Below, one piece after another: positions 23,162 to 31,689 of a DNA stretch of 64,000 nucleotides; the first letter of the stretch is position 1, and every line of letters starts with the position of its first letter. This DNA comes from Actinospica sp035493475 (GTDB lineage Bacteria > Actinomycetota > Actinomycetes > Streptomycetales > Catenulisporaceae), in NCBI GenBank assembly GCA_035493475.1, contig DATJIF010000170.1, forward strand, positions 124,001-188,000. The letters are read 5' to 3'. Position numbers and translations under genes: made by a program. The notes below the pieces were generated by a model, which was not told where the DNA came from, made no database searches, and worked only from the letters and a program-made list of their open reading frames with translations.

Positions 23162-25180
23162 TCAGGTACCGCAGTAACTCCACGAGCCGCTGTTCCACGA
23201 CTGCCCGTTGTAGCCGCCGCCGTACATCACGCACTTGCCGGACGCCGCCTCCTTCACCGGCCCCGCGTAGTACGTGTAGCTCCCGGAGTCGCTGCCCGTG
23301 TTGCCGCCCTGAACCTGGAGCGTCGCACTCATCGACACCTTGCCACTCACCTTCGTAGCAAGCGTGACCACGCAGTTCTCCCCCGCCGAGTTGCTGTAGA
23401 GCAGGTAGATCGTGGCGCCGGTGATGCTGTGCGAGGCGACCGACTGATATCCGCTCCCGCACACCTCAGCAGCCGTGTACTTGTTAGGCGTGCCCGACCC
23501 GCCGGAACCGGAACCGGAACCCGAGCCAGTCGATGTCGATGACCCCGTGGCCGTCGCCGAAGCCGCCGCACTGGTAGCCGCCGCAGCCGACGTCCCCGCA
23601 CCGGCAGAAGCCGCCCCCGCCGAACCACTCGCAGCCCCCGCACCCGTCCCCGCCGACGCGGACTGCGACGCACCCGCCGACGCCGAGGACGAACCCGACG
23701 CCGACGCCGACCCGCTCGCGCCAGCCCCCGCACCAGCTCCACCGCCCGTAGCCGCCCCGGACGCCGCGCCCCCGCCGTCCGCCGAACTACCCGACGCCTG
23801 ACCCCCAGCCGTACTCACTGCACCGTCCGAGCCAGGCCGCAGCACGAGGTACCCGCCCACCCCGAGAGCGAGCACCGCGACCGTCGATATCGTCGCGATC
23901 AGCACGCCATGCCGCTTCCGGCCCGCCGCCCGCGCCTCCGCGTCCGCCCGGCTCGAGCCGCGCGACCCCGTGAACACCGTGGGCTCCGAGTCCGAAGACG
24001 GCAGAACCAGCGGTGGCACCGGCGGTGCGGAAAACAGCTGAGCCGCAGCCTGCTGCTGACCCTGCTGATGACTCTGCTGACCGGATCCGCGCTGCCACTG
24101 GTTCAGCCGCTCCGCGCTAGACCACTCCGAGCTCGGCTGCTCCTGGTTCGACTGACCACCCGATTCCGGCAGCTCCGGGAGCGACGGGTCCGGCAGCGTG
24201 CGTCCGGCCGCGAGGGTCCGCTCGTGGATCTGCGCAGCGAGGGCCTCCGGCCACTGCACCGCGTCACCCGGCGACCAAGCGCCCGTCCCCGCTGCGTTCC
24301 GCGCCAACGCCACAGCCCCGGCGGCATTCGGACGCTGCAGCGGATCCTTCGCCATGCAGCGCAGAATCAGGTCGCGCAACTGCGGCTCGACGTCGTTTAG
24401 ACCACTGAGATCCGGCTCCTCGTACACGACGCGGAAAAGCACCTCGGCCGTGCCGCCCTCACCGAACGGCAGCTTGCCGGTCGCGGCGAAATACAGCAGC
24501 ACGCCGAGCGAGAACATGTCCGAAGCCGGGGACACGTCGCCGGTCTTCGCCTGCTCCGGGGCCATGTAGCTCGGCGTACCGATGTTCATCCCGGTCGCGG
24601 TGAGCTGGCTCAGGTCCGAGGCGTGCGCGACACCGAAGTCGATGATCTTCGCCCCGCCGGTGCCCAGGATCACGTTGGACGGCTTGACGTCCCGGTGCAC
24701 GATCCCCGCCTGATGCACCGCGACCAGCGCGTTCCCCAGATCGTGCGCCAACCGCCACACCGAAGTCGCAGGCAGCGCACGACCGCCCTGCACCGCGTCC
24801 GCCAGCGAGATCCCCGGCACGAACTCGGTGACCATCCAAGGCTGCTCCGCCTCGACCTCACCCTGCACCAGAGCGGCCGCATACGGCGTGCGCACCCGCC
24901 CGACCGTCTCCAACTCACGCGCGAAGCGACGCCGGAACTCCGGATTGTCGGCCAGGTCCGGCCGGATCACCTTCACCGCCACCCAAGCCCCGGCCCGCGA
25001 CGCCCCGAACCCGGGATTCTGCGCCCAGCCGAGATAGACCCGCCCCATCCCGCCGATGCCGAGCAGCGCGTGGATCCGATACCGCCCCACCACCGCCGGA
25101 TCCTGCGGCCCCAGCGGTCGCCCGCCGAGCACCGCGAGCTCCCCGACTCCCCTGGATCCCCCCGCGTCCGCCGCCACCAC
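23162..25180 (-). CDS. Transmembrane Ser/Thr protein kinase with Ala/Ser/Gly stalk
   Basis: A 672-residue protein. The kinase domain (about 33-300) has GIGGMGRV, VAVKV (Lys about 70), HRDVKPSN, IDFGVAH and SYMAPEQ, all intact. A Gln/Ser/Pro-rich linker leads to one transmembrane helix (about 430-455, around LIATISTVAVLALGVGGYLVL). Outside the membrane comes a stalk of about 115 residues made of Gly, Ala, Ser and Thr, then a C-terminal domain of about 100 residues with four Cys (VCGSGY, ENCVVT, GKCVMYGG, SYCGT), likely two disulfides. No PASTA repeats are present, so the ligand is unlikely to be muropeptide of the PknB kind. The GTG at 25180 has GGAGG 6 bases upstream. It lies 83 bases behind cvnD on the same strand and may be co-transcribed. 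Confidence 0.92.
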   Translation of the reverse strand: MVAADAGGSRGVGELAVLGGRPLGPQDPAVVGRYRIHALLGIGGMGRVYLGWAQNPGFGASRAGAWVAVKVIRPDLADNPEFRRRFARELETVGRVRTPYAAALVQGEVEAEQPWMVTEFVPGISLADAVQGGRALPATSVWRLAHDLGNALVAVHQAGIVHRDVKPSNVILGTGGAKIIDFGVAHASDLSQLTATGMNIGTPSYMAPEQAKTGDVSPASDMFSLGVLLYFAATGKLPFGEGGTAEVLFRVVYEEPDLSGLNDVEPQLRDLILRCMAKDPLQRPNAAGAVALARNAAGTGAWSPGDAVQWPEALAAQIHERTLAAGRTLPDPSLPELPESGGQSNQEQPSSEWSSAERLNQWQRGSGQQSHQQGQQQAAAQLFSAPPVPPLVLPSSDSEPTVFTGSRGSSRADAEARAAGRKRHGVLIATISTVAVLALGVGGYLVLRPGSDGAVSTAGGQASGSSADGGGAASGAATGGGAGAGAGASGSASASGSSSASAGASQSASAGTGAGAASGSAGAASAGAGTSAAAATSAAASATATGSSTSTGSGSGSGSGGSGTPNKYTAAEVCGSGYQSVASHSITGATIYLLYSNSAGENCVVTLATKVSGKVSMSATLQVQGGNTGSDSGSYTYYAGPVKEAASGKCVMYGGGYNGQSWNSGSWSYCGT
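23490..23810 (-). repeat. Low-complexity Gly/Ala/Ser-coding tract (kinase stalk)
   Basis: Almost every codon here is GCN, GGN, TCN or ACN. On the plus strand this shows as runs built from GCC, CGA and CCC. The tract includes alternating Gly-Ser dipeptides near 23500-23530. It encodes the extracytoplasmic stalk between membrane helix and sensor domain and is a likely site of length variation between strains. Confidence 0.8.
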
Positions 25181-25263
25181 TCAAGCCCTCCGCCGTGCCT
25201 CCCGTTCCAGCCCGCCACCCTACCCCAGCGTCCGGCCCCGCACGGCCCGCCATCCACCGCGGG

Positions 25264-25839
25264 CTACGCCTGGACCGCCACCGAGGAGATGGCGTGGCGG
25301 ACCAGTTGGACGAGGACGGCCTTGACGGAGTCGCGGTTGCGGGCGTCGCAGGGGAGGACGGGGACGTGCGGGGGGACGGCCAGGGCCTCGCGGACGTCGT
25401 CTATGGCGTGGGGTTGGAGGCCGTGGAAGGTGTTGACGCCGATGACGTAGGGGAGCCTGGCGTCGTCGAAGTAGTCGATGGCGGAGAAGCAGTCGGCGAG
25501 CCTTCTGGTGTCGACGATGACGACCGCGCCTATGGCTCCGCGGCAGAGGTCGTCCCACATGAACCAGAAGCGGTTCTGGCCGGGGGTGCCGAACAGGTAC
25601 AGGATCAGGTCGTCGGCGAGGCTTATCCTGCCGAAGTCCATGGCCACGGTGGTGGCGACCTTGTCGGGGATGACGGTGAGGTCGTCGACGCCGTGGCTCG
25701 CGGCGGTCATCACCGCCTCGGTGGTCAGCGGATCGATCTCGGAGACCGCGCCGACGAAGGTGGTCTTGCCCACGCCGAAACCCCCGGCGACCACGATCTT
25801 CGCCGAGGTGATCCGCTTCTCAGAGGTTCTCAAGTCCAC
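25264..25839 (-). CDS. cvnD: Conservon GTP-binding protein CvnD (Ras/MglA-like)
   Basis: A 191-residue small GTPase of the conservon type. The P-loop GGFGVGKTT is at about 17-25, LFGTPGQNRFWFMWDDL is the switch-II region with D replaced by T as usual in this group, and VIVDTRRLADCFSAIDYF and VIGVNTF follow (the last in place of N-K-x-D). The GTG at 25839 is used; GGAAAGG lies about 8 bases upstream and it overlaps cvnC by 20 bases. Conservon proteins form a membrane-associated complex in which the A subunit kinase controls the GTPase, resembling an eukaryotic-type receptor circuit. Assignment certain by motif and by order A-B-C-D. Confidence 0.95.
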   Translation of the reverse strand: MDLRTSEKRITSAKIVVAGGFGVGKTTFVGAVSEIDPLTTEAVMTAASHGVDDLTVIPDKVATTVAMDFGRISLADDLILYLFGTPGQNRFWFMWDDLCRGAIGAVVIVDTRRLADCFSAIDYFDDARLPYVIGVNTFHGLQPHAIDDVREALAVPPHVPVLPCDARNRDSVKAVLVQLVRHAISSVAVQA

Positions 25840-26167
25840 TGAGCACCCTTTCCAGCAGCTGTATGTCGGGCACCGCGTCCCCGTCGGTGGGCTCGACGAC
25901 CACGAGCCCGTATTCGGCCAGGTCGCCGACGACGACTCCGGCCACGCCGAGCGGGACGCCGAGCAGTGCGGCGATCTCGGCGACCGAGCGTACCTCGGCA
26001 CAGATCCGGCACACCGCCTCGTACTCCGGCACGAGGGTGTGCATCACCTCGCGGCCCCGGGCGGTGGTGCACACCAGCGCCTCGACCGCGAGCGGGCCGT
26101 ACGACTGGGTGCGTCCGCCGGTGACCGCGTACGGGCGCACGAAAGGGGAGGAACCGTCCGCGTTCAC
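25820..26167 (-). CDS. cvnC: Conservon protein CvnC (DUF742)
   Basis: A 115-residue DUF742 protein: FVRPYAVTGGRT at the start (the R-P-Y/F-x-x-T-G-G-R-T signature), then a winged-helix-like stretch with RSVAEIAALLGVPLGVAGVVVGDLAEYGLVVV. Members link the roadblock and GTPase subunits of conservons. It ends inside the start region of cvnD and follows cvnB by 56 bases. Confidence 0.95.
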   Translation of the reverse strand: MNADGSSPFVRPYAVTGGRTQSYGPLAVEALVCTTARGREVMHTLVPEYEAVCRICAEVRSVAEIAALLGVPLGVAGVVVGDLAEYGLVVVEPTDGDAVPDIQLLERVLSGLENL

Positions 26168-26223
26168 CGGCCGTCTCCCTTCGTCGTCTCGCCCGCGTCG
26201 TCGTCAGTCACGTATCCCCGCCG

Positions 26224-26649
26224 CTAACGCTTCGGCAGCGAAGCCTGGAGCTCCTCGCGCAGCGACGGGGTCAGCACGTCCCCGGTCCGCTCGACGACCA
26301 GAGTCATTTGATACCCAACCAGGCCCATGTCGCACTCCGGCGCGGCCATGACCGCGAACACGGAGCCGTCGCTGATCTGCATGACGAACAGGAAGCCGCG
26401 CTTCATCTCGACGATGGTCTGGGTGACCGAGCCGCCGTCGAAGATCTTCGCCGCGCACACGGTGAGGCTGGCCAGGCCGCAGGCGACGGCGGCGAGCTGG
26501 TCGGCGCGGTCCCGGGCGAGGCCGTCGGAGTAGGCCATCACCAGTCCGTCCGAGGAGAGCACGACGGCGTGCGCCACCTTCGGCACCTGGTCGACGAAGT
26601 TGTTGATCAGCCAGTTGAGATCCTTGGCGGCCTGGCTCAGCTCTTCCAT
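26224..26649 (-). CDS. cvnB: Conservon protein CvnB (roadblock/LC7)
   Basis: A 141-residue roadblock/LC7 protein: LNWLINNFVDQVPKVAHAVVLSSDGLVMAYSDGL, then ADQLAAVACGLASL and the strand MKRGFLFVMQISDGSVFAVMA. Such proteins act as GTPase-interacting, MglB-like regulators. The ATG at 26649 is preferred over the upstream ATG at 26706 because GGAG lies 6-7 bases before it and the family begins exactly there; it leaves a 28-base gap... to the cvnA stop at 26678. Confidence 0.94.
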   Translation of the reverse strand: MEELSQAAKDLNWLINNFVDQVPKVAHAVVLSSDGLVMAYSDGLARDRADQLAAVACGLASLTVCAAKIFDGGSVTQTIVEMKRGFLFVMQISDGSVFAVMAAPECDMGLVGYQMTLVVERTGDVLTPSLREELQASLPKR

Positions 26650-26677
26650 GCGGGACTCCACGTCTCGGGGCTCTGGG

Positions 26678-29584
26678 TCACGGCCTGCCTCCGGGGGGCG
26701 AATCACGGCGCAGGTGCTGCGGCGGCACGGCTCGGGCGGCTCCGGTGCCGCCTGCCCGTCCCGGTACGAGATTGGCGCGCGGCGTGCGGCGCGGCAAGCC
26801 CGCCTGGGTCACGCCGTCCTGCGCGGGGTTGCTGAGCGCCTGCGCGGCCCGCCAGCCCTCGTCCGCCGGGGAGGTCCACTCGGCGGCGGCAGCGGGGGCC
26901 GTGGCGGGCTGCGCGGGGTCGGCGGCGGACGCGGCGGCGGGGAACGGGGCGGGAGCGGCGGGCGGCGGGACCGACGGCGGCTCCTGCGGCCCCGGCTGTG
27001 CGGGGAACGCGAAGGCGGCGCCCTGGCCCGGCTGCGCGGGGCCCGCGGTCTGGCGGGGCGGGTCGGGGAGGGGGTCGGTGCGGTGGGAGGCCGCCGAGCG
27101 GTTGGCGGTGGCGGCGGCGCGGGCCTGTTCGCGGCGGCGGAACCACTCGGACTCGATGGCCTCGAAGATCGGGGTCGGCTCGACCGGCGCCGGGTCCCGC
27201 TGCTGCTCGGCGGCTGCGGGGGCCGGGTTGGGGCGGGCGTGGCGTTGCGGGAGGGGGGCGCGGGGCTGCAGGCGGGGGCGCAGCGGTTCCTGCTGCGGGA
27301 AGGACGCGGCCTGGGGCAGTGGGGACTGCGGCATGCGCGGCGGGGGCGGGAACGGGGACTGGGGCTGGGACGGCGGCTGTTGCAGGAATTCGGGGGGCAG
27401 CGGCGGCGGCTGCGTCTGCTGGGCCGCGGGCTGCGGGACCTCGGGCTCGGACTTGCGATCCTCGGAGGGTTGGAACCAGCCGGTGTCTTCGGGTTCCGCC
27501 TCGAACGCCTGGGGCAGCGGCAGGGCGGACAGGTCGGTGATCACGCCGGTGCCCTGGTTGGCGGCGCGGGCGAACTGGCGGGAGAGGGCGTAGAACTCGT
27601 CGTCGACCTGGCTGCGGCCGCCCAGGCTCTCGCCGAGGGACTGGGTGATCAGGTGGGCGGGCAGGTGGATCAGGGCCGCGACTCCCCCGGCCTGGGACCT
27701 GGCCAGCCGCACCGAGATGCCGTAGCGGGCGGCCAGACGGCCCACGACGTACAGGCCCATTCGGCGGGCCACGGAGACGTCGACGACGGGCGGGTTGGCG
27801 ATCCGCTCGTTGGCCTCCTCGAGTTCGTTGGGCTTCATGCCGATGCCCGCGTCCTCGATCCGCAGCACGACACCGTTGTCCTCTGCGGCTCGGGCGGCGA
27901 TCCAGACCTTGGTCTGCGGCGCCGAGAACGCGGTGGCGTTCTCCAGCAGCTCGGCGACGAGGTGCGCGATGTCGGGGGCGGCCTGGCCGACGATGCCGAC
28001 GCGCGGGACCTCGCCGAGGATGATCCGCTCGTAGTGCTCCACCTCGGCGGCGGCCGCGCGGGCCACGTCGACCAGGCGCACCGCCTCGGTCCAGCGCCGG
28101 GCCGACTCCTCGCCGGCGAGGACGAGCAGGTTCTCGTTGTTGCGGCGCATCCGGGTGGCCAGGTGGTCGAGCCGGAAGAGCTGGGCCAGCCGTCCGGGCT
28201 CGCCCTCGCCGCTCTCCAGGTCGTCGATCAGCGAGAGCTGCCGTTCCACGAGGGTCTGGCTGCGCCGGGAGAGGTTGGTGAAGACGGCGTTGACGCTGGC
28301 CCGCAGCAGCGCCTGCTCGCTGGCGAGGCGGACGGCGGCGTGGTGCACCTCGTCGAAGGCGCGGGCCACGCTGCCGACCTCGTTGGCGCTGTCGATCGCG
28401 ATCGGGTGCACGTCGATGGGCTGCTCGGCCCGGGCCGGGTCGCGCAGCCGCTCGATGACGGCGGGCAGCCGCACGTCGGCGATGTCCAGCGCCGAGGTGC
28501 GCAGCACCTGGAGCGGGCGGCTGATGGAGCGGGCGATGACGACGGTGGCGATGAAGGCGAGCAGCAGCACCGCGACGATGATGCCGAGGTTGAGGTAGAG
28601 GTCGTCGCGCGCGGAGGCGATCAGCGCGGACGTGCGGGTCATGATGTCCTGCCCGACCACGGCCTCGATCGCGCGGATCTGGTTCACCTTGGCGGTGGAC
28701 TCGCTGTACGCGGTGGTGTCGGTCACGCCGATCTGGCTGACCGGGAAGTCCTGCAGGGCGGCGTCGATGGTCTGCTGGACCGTGCTGTCGGCGGCTCCGG
28801 TGGCGTTGCCGCCCACGTCGGCCTGGTAGAGGTCGACGATGGCCGCGGGCGCCTGGGCGTCGATGGTCGCCAGGGTGCTGTTGTACTGCGCCTGCGCCTG
28901 GACCAGGTCCTCCTGCTGGGCGAGCAGCTGTCCGCCGGCGCCGAGGATGCCGACGAGGTAGCCGCGCTCCTGGGAGGTCTGCTCGCCGGCCTGCTCGACG
29001 AGCGCCAGGGTGCTGACGTACGAGGCGAGCGCGTGGTCGGTGGTGTCGGTGCCGAGCTGGTTGCTGAAGTTCAGCAGGTCGCTGATGATCGTGGTGTAGG
29101 CCTGGTAGATCGGCCGTCCGGCGCCGAGGCTGGTCACCGAGGTGCGCAGGGTCTGCAGGTCGCCGAGCCGGGCCACGGCGCGCTGCATCAGCGTGCGGGT
29201 GGAGTCGGGCAGCGAGGCCAGCGCCCCGGCGTCGGCGCCGTGCACGGCCGCGTCGAACTCGGTGATCCGGGCCTGGGTGCCGGCCTCGGCCTTCGTCAGA
29301 GCGCTGAGGTCAGGGCTCTGTTCGCCGTTGGTGAGGTAGACCTCGACGAGGTCGCGCTCGTCCTGGACGGCGTGGACGAGCCCGGCCATGGTGAGCGCCA
29401 CGTGGGCCTGCCCGCTCAGGTCGTTCTCCGAGCTGATCGTGGCGTTCTCGCTGATCACGCGTCCGGAGGCGAGGGCGATTCCGGCGATCAGCGGCACCAG
29501 CACGAGGAATGCCAGCCTCGCGCGCAGCCGCAGATCACGCAGCCTCCAGCGCCGCCGTCGGTCCGCGGTACCTGACTCGCGCAC
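26678..29584 (-). CDS. cvnA: Conservon sensor kinase CvnA with NIT sensor domain
   Basis: A 968-residue protein. Two membrane helices (about 22-42 and 335-355) enclose a long extracytoplasmic helical domain of the nitrate/nitrite-sensing type (ERDLVEVYL near the start, QERGYLVGIL later). HAMP follows, then ANEVGSVARAFDEVHHAAVRLASEQALLRASVNAVFTNLSRR and a HATPase with N-box LVAELLENATAFS and G1 box IEDAGIGM. The His of the dimerisation helix is not obvious, as usual for CvnA. The last 280 residues are Pro/Gln/Ala-rich and disordered. The GTG at 29584 has GAGGA 5-6 bases upstream and directly precedes the basic N-tail; the frame stays open to 29653. Overlap with cvnB is avoided by the start chosen there. 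Confidence 0.93.
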   Translation of the reverse strand: MRESGTADRRRRWRLRDLRLRARLAFLVLVPLIAGIALASGRVISENATISSENDLSGQAHVALTMAGLVHAVQDERDLVEVYLTNGEQSPDLSALTKAEAGTQARITEFDAAVHGADAGALASLPDSTRTLMQRAVARLGDLQTLRTSVTSLGAGRPIYQAYTTIISDLLNFSNQLGTDTTDHALASYVSTLALVEQAGEQTSQERGYLVGILGAGGQLLAQQEDLVQAQAQYNSTLATIDAQAPAAIVDLYQADVGGNATGAADSTVQQTIDAALQDFPVSQIGVTDTTAYSESTAKVNQIRAIEAVVGQDIMTRTSALIASARDDLYLNLGIIVAVLLLAFIATVVIARSISRPLQVLRTSALDIADVRLPAVIERLRDPARAEQPIDVHPIAIDSANEVGSVARAFDEVHHAAVRLASEQALLRASVNAVFTNLSRRSQTLVERQLSLIDDLESGEGEPGRLAQLFRLDHLATRMRRNNENLLVLAGEESARRWTEAVRLVDVARAAAAEVEHYERIILGEVPRVGIVGQAAPDIAHLVAELLENATAFSAPQTKVWIAARAAEDNGVVLRIEDAGIGMKPNELEEANERIANPPVVDVSVARRMGLYVVGRLAARYGISVRLARSQAGGVAALIHLPAHLITQSLGESLGGRSQVDDEFYALSRQFARAANQGTGVITDLSALPLPQAFEAEPEDTGWFQPSEDRKSEPEVPQPAAQQTQPPPLPPEFLQQPPSQPQSPFPPPPRMPQSPLPQAASFPQQEPLRPRLQPRAPLPQRHARPNPAPAAAEQQRDPAPVEPTPIFEAIESEWFRRREQARAAATANRSAASHRTDPLPDPPRQTAGPAQPGQGAAFAFPAQPGPQEPPSVPPPAAPAPFPAAASAADPAQPATAPAAAAEWTSPADEGWRAAQALSNPAQDGVTQAGLPRRTPRANLVPGRAGGTGAARAVPPQHLRRDSPPGGRP

Positions 29585-29671
29585 TGATCCTCGCAATGAA
29601 ATTCGGCGGTGTGGGTAACCGGTATTTGAGCACAGGGGAACTTGGGCGGCCAAGAGCGCGCGACTACTGAC

Positions 29672-30694
29672 TTAGGTGACCGGCGGCACCGAGTTGATGA
29701 GATCGCCGATCGCATGGTGAACGCAGAGCATTGCATAAAGCTCCTGCCTAACCATTTCAGGGTCCTTTGATCTCAGTTCGAGCATGTCGCCGCCGCGGTA
29801 GGCCGCGACGGCCGCGAAGTCGGCGCCGCCGCGCCGCGCCTCGTAGAGCGCGGCCAGCTCGGCGGCCGGGGCGAGCCGGTGGTCCAGGATCGTGCTGGCC
29901 AGCCGGGCCGGGGCGCCGCCGCCGGGCCGGGCGAAGACCCGGGCCACGAGTTCGGAGCCGTCGTCCGCGGTGAGCTTGCCGAGCGCGGAGCCGTCCGGCA
30001 GCCGGGTGGCGGCGGCGAGCTGCCGGCCCTCGGACAGCGGCCAGAGCTGCTGCACGCCGAGCCGCTCGGCCGCCGTCCACAGCCGGGCGCTGAGCGGCCG
30101 CTCGTCCACGATCAGCATGCTGCCGGCCAGGTCGGCCTCGGCGAGCAGGCGTTCCGGCACGTCGGAGCCGTCGGCCACCGCGGCGGCGACGACCCGGCCG
30201 GTGCAGTCCTCGATCAGCACGCTCATCCGGGTGCGGGACATCGCGCCGAAGCCCTCCAGGTTGGCGGGGCTGGCGGGCACGCTGACGTCCACCCGGCGCA
30301 GCCAGACCGGCCGAAGACCGCGGAAGCTCGCGGGCGCCGGGGTTCCGGAGGCGCCGGCCGCCTGTTCGAACAGCAGCCGCAGCGGTTCGACGCCGAGCCG
30401 CCGCCTGGCCCGGCCGATCGCGGCGGCGCTGGCCGGCTCGTCCACGGCGGCGGGCAGCGCGAGGCCGGGCGCGTTGATCAATATCTCGGCGAGGATCTGC
30501 TCGTAGGACAGCGATTTGAAGATCCACATACCGAGCGTGAAATAGACCATGAGGCGGGCGGGCAGCAGGCGCTGGCGCTGCTCGCGGCGGTCGGCGGCGT
30601 CGAGCACCAGGTCCACCTGGGCAGGCGGAAATGACCGCAGCAGGACACCCAGGGCGACGCGCTGCGGGAGCCCCGTATCCGGATGGTGGGTCAC
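29672..30694 (-). CDS. IS4-type transposase-derived protein with eroded catalytic core
   Basis: A 340-residue intact frame. The first 80 residues match the IS4 N-terminal domain pattern (RVALGVLLRSFPPAQVDLVLDAADRREQRQRLLPARLMVYFTLGMWIFKSLSYEQIL). Near residue 145 is VDVSVPASPANLEGFG, matching the first-Asp region. DERPLSARLW matches the second-Asp region. At the C-end ELRSKDPEMVRQELYAMLCVHHAI matches the helix after the catalytic Glu. The usual Y-x-x-R-W-x-I-E segment is replaced by LYEARRGGADFAAVAAYRGG, so the Glu and Trp are missing and the protein is shorter than active IS4 transposases. No terminal inverted repeats were seen. GTG 30694 has GGGAGG upstream. It lies 87 bases upstream of cvnA on the same strand. 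Confidence 0.7.
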   Translation of the reverse strand: MTHHPDTGLPQRVALGVLLRSFPPAQVDLVLDAADRREQRQRLLPARLMVYFTLGMWIFKSLSYEQILAEILINAPGLALPAAVDEPASAAAIGRARRRLGVEPLRLLFEQAAGASGTPAPASFRGLRPVWLRRVDVSVPASPANLEGFGAMSRTRMSVLIEDCTGRVVAAAVADGSDVPERLLAEADLAGSMLIVDERPLSARLWTAAERLGVQQLWPLSEGRQLAAATRLPDGSALGKLTADDGSELVARVFARPGGGAPARLASTILDHRLAPAAELAALYEARRGGADFAAVAAYRGGDMLELRSKDPEMVRQELYAMLCVHHAIGDLINSVPPVT

Positions 30695-30872
30695 CCGGCC
30701 TCCCGACCGCATGGCCGTACTTTAGGGCACAGCGATTGAATGGTCTGCAACAAATGATCCTAAGTTAGTAGCGTCCCGTCGAACACTCTTGTTGCGTCCG
30801 TCGCGGTGATGGCATTCTCATCACTCGTACGTCGGGGGTGTCGAATTCCGTTCACGATGGGAGGCAGCGGCC

Positions 30873-31688
30873 GTGCAAGCAGACGCTCCCCCTCCGCTGC
30901 TCGAACTCCGTGCCCTGACGAAGCGGTTCGCCGACCCGAAGCAGGGGGCGCGCACCGTCGTCGAGGGCTTCGATCTGGAGTTGCGACCCGGCGAGTTCTG
31001 CGCGCTGATCGGCCCGACCGGCTGCGGCAAGTCGACGGTGCTGTCGATGGTCGCGGGCCTGGAGCGGCCGAGCGACGGCGTGATCCTGGCCGACGGCGCC
31101 GAGCTGGCCGGCACGGATCCGCGGACCGGCTTCGTGTTCCAGAACGACGCCGTGTTCCCGTGGAAGACCGTGCTGGGCAACGTCGCGGCCGGGCCCCGGT
31201 TCCGCGGCGCCGGCAGGCACGAGGCGCACGACCGGGCGCTGGACTGGATCCGCCGGGTCGGGCTCGGCGGCTTCGAGCAGCACTATCCGCACCAGCTGTC
31301 CGGCGGCATGCGCAAGCGGGTGGCCCTGGCGCAGACCTTCGTGAACCATCCGCGGATCCTGCTGATGGACGAGCCGTTCTCCGGCCTCGACGCGCAGACC
31401 AGGCAGATCATGGCCGGGGAGCTGTTGGGACTCTGGGAGTCGCTCGGCGCCTCGGTGCTGTTCGTCACGCACGACCTGGAGGAGGCCATCGCGCTCGCCG
31501 ACCGGGTCGTCGTGCTGACCGCGCGCCCGGCCACCGTGAAGAAGGAGTTCGAGGTCGACCTGCCGCGGCCGCGCTCGCCGCGGGAGATCCGCTTCCACCC
31601 GCGCTTCGTGGAGCTGCACGAGGAGATCTGGTCCAGCCTGAGCAGCGAGGTCCAGATCGCGTACGACCGAGCGACGACTGTGAGCTGA
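30873..31688 (+). CDS. ABC transporter ATPase, nitrate/sulfonate/taurine importer family
   Basis: A 271-residue ATPase: Walker A GPTGCGKST (about 50-58), Q-loop FVFQNDAVFPWKTVLGNVAAG, signature LSGGMRKRVALAQTFV, Walker B ILLMDEPFSGLD and the H-loop in LFVTHDLEEAIALAD. The FPW after the Q-loop marks the nitrate/sulfonate/pyrimidine-precursor importer group. The GTG at 30873 has GGGAGG about 9 bases upstream. First gene of a three-gene operon with permease (1-base gap) and binding protein. A divergent promoter region of about 180 bases separates it from the transposase-derived gene. Confidence 0.95.
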   Translation: MQADAPPPLLELRALTKRFADPKQGARTVVEGFDLELRPGEFCALIGPTGCGKSTVLSMVAGLERPSDGVILADGAELAGTDPRTGFVFQNDAVFPWKTVLGNVAAGPRFRGAGRHEAHDRALDWIRRVGLGGFEQHYPHQLSGGMRKRVALAQTFVNHPRILLMDEPFSGLDAQTRQIMAGELLGLWESLGASVLFVTHDLEEAIALADRVVVLTARPATVKKEFEVDLPRPRSPREIRFHPRFVELHEEIWSSLSSEVQIAYDRATTVS

Positions 31689-31689
31689 C

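Noticed and set aside
23162..23790. PASTA repeats in the membrane kinase
   Set aside because: The extracytoplasmic part is an Ala/Ser/Gly stalk with a Cys-containing end domain; no PASTA pattern is present.
26600..29575. A 991-codon open frame on the plus strand opposite cvnA
   Set aside because: It is the antisense shadow of cvnA; high G+C keeps the frame open. The translation is Gly/Arg/Val-rich and lacks any domain pattern.
29585..30872. Active IS4-family insertion sequence
   Set aside because: No terminal inverted repeats or target duplication seen and the catalytic Glu region is altered; kept as a transposase-derived gene.
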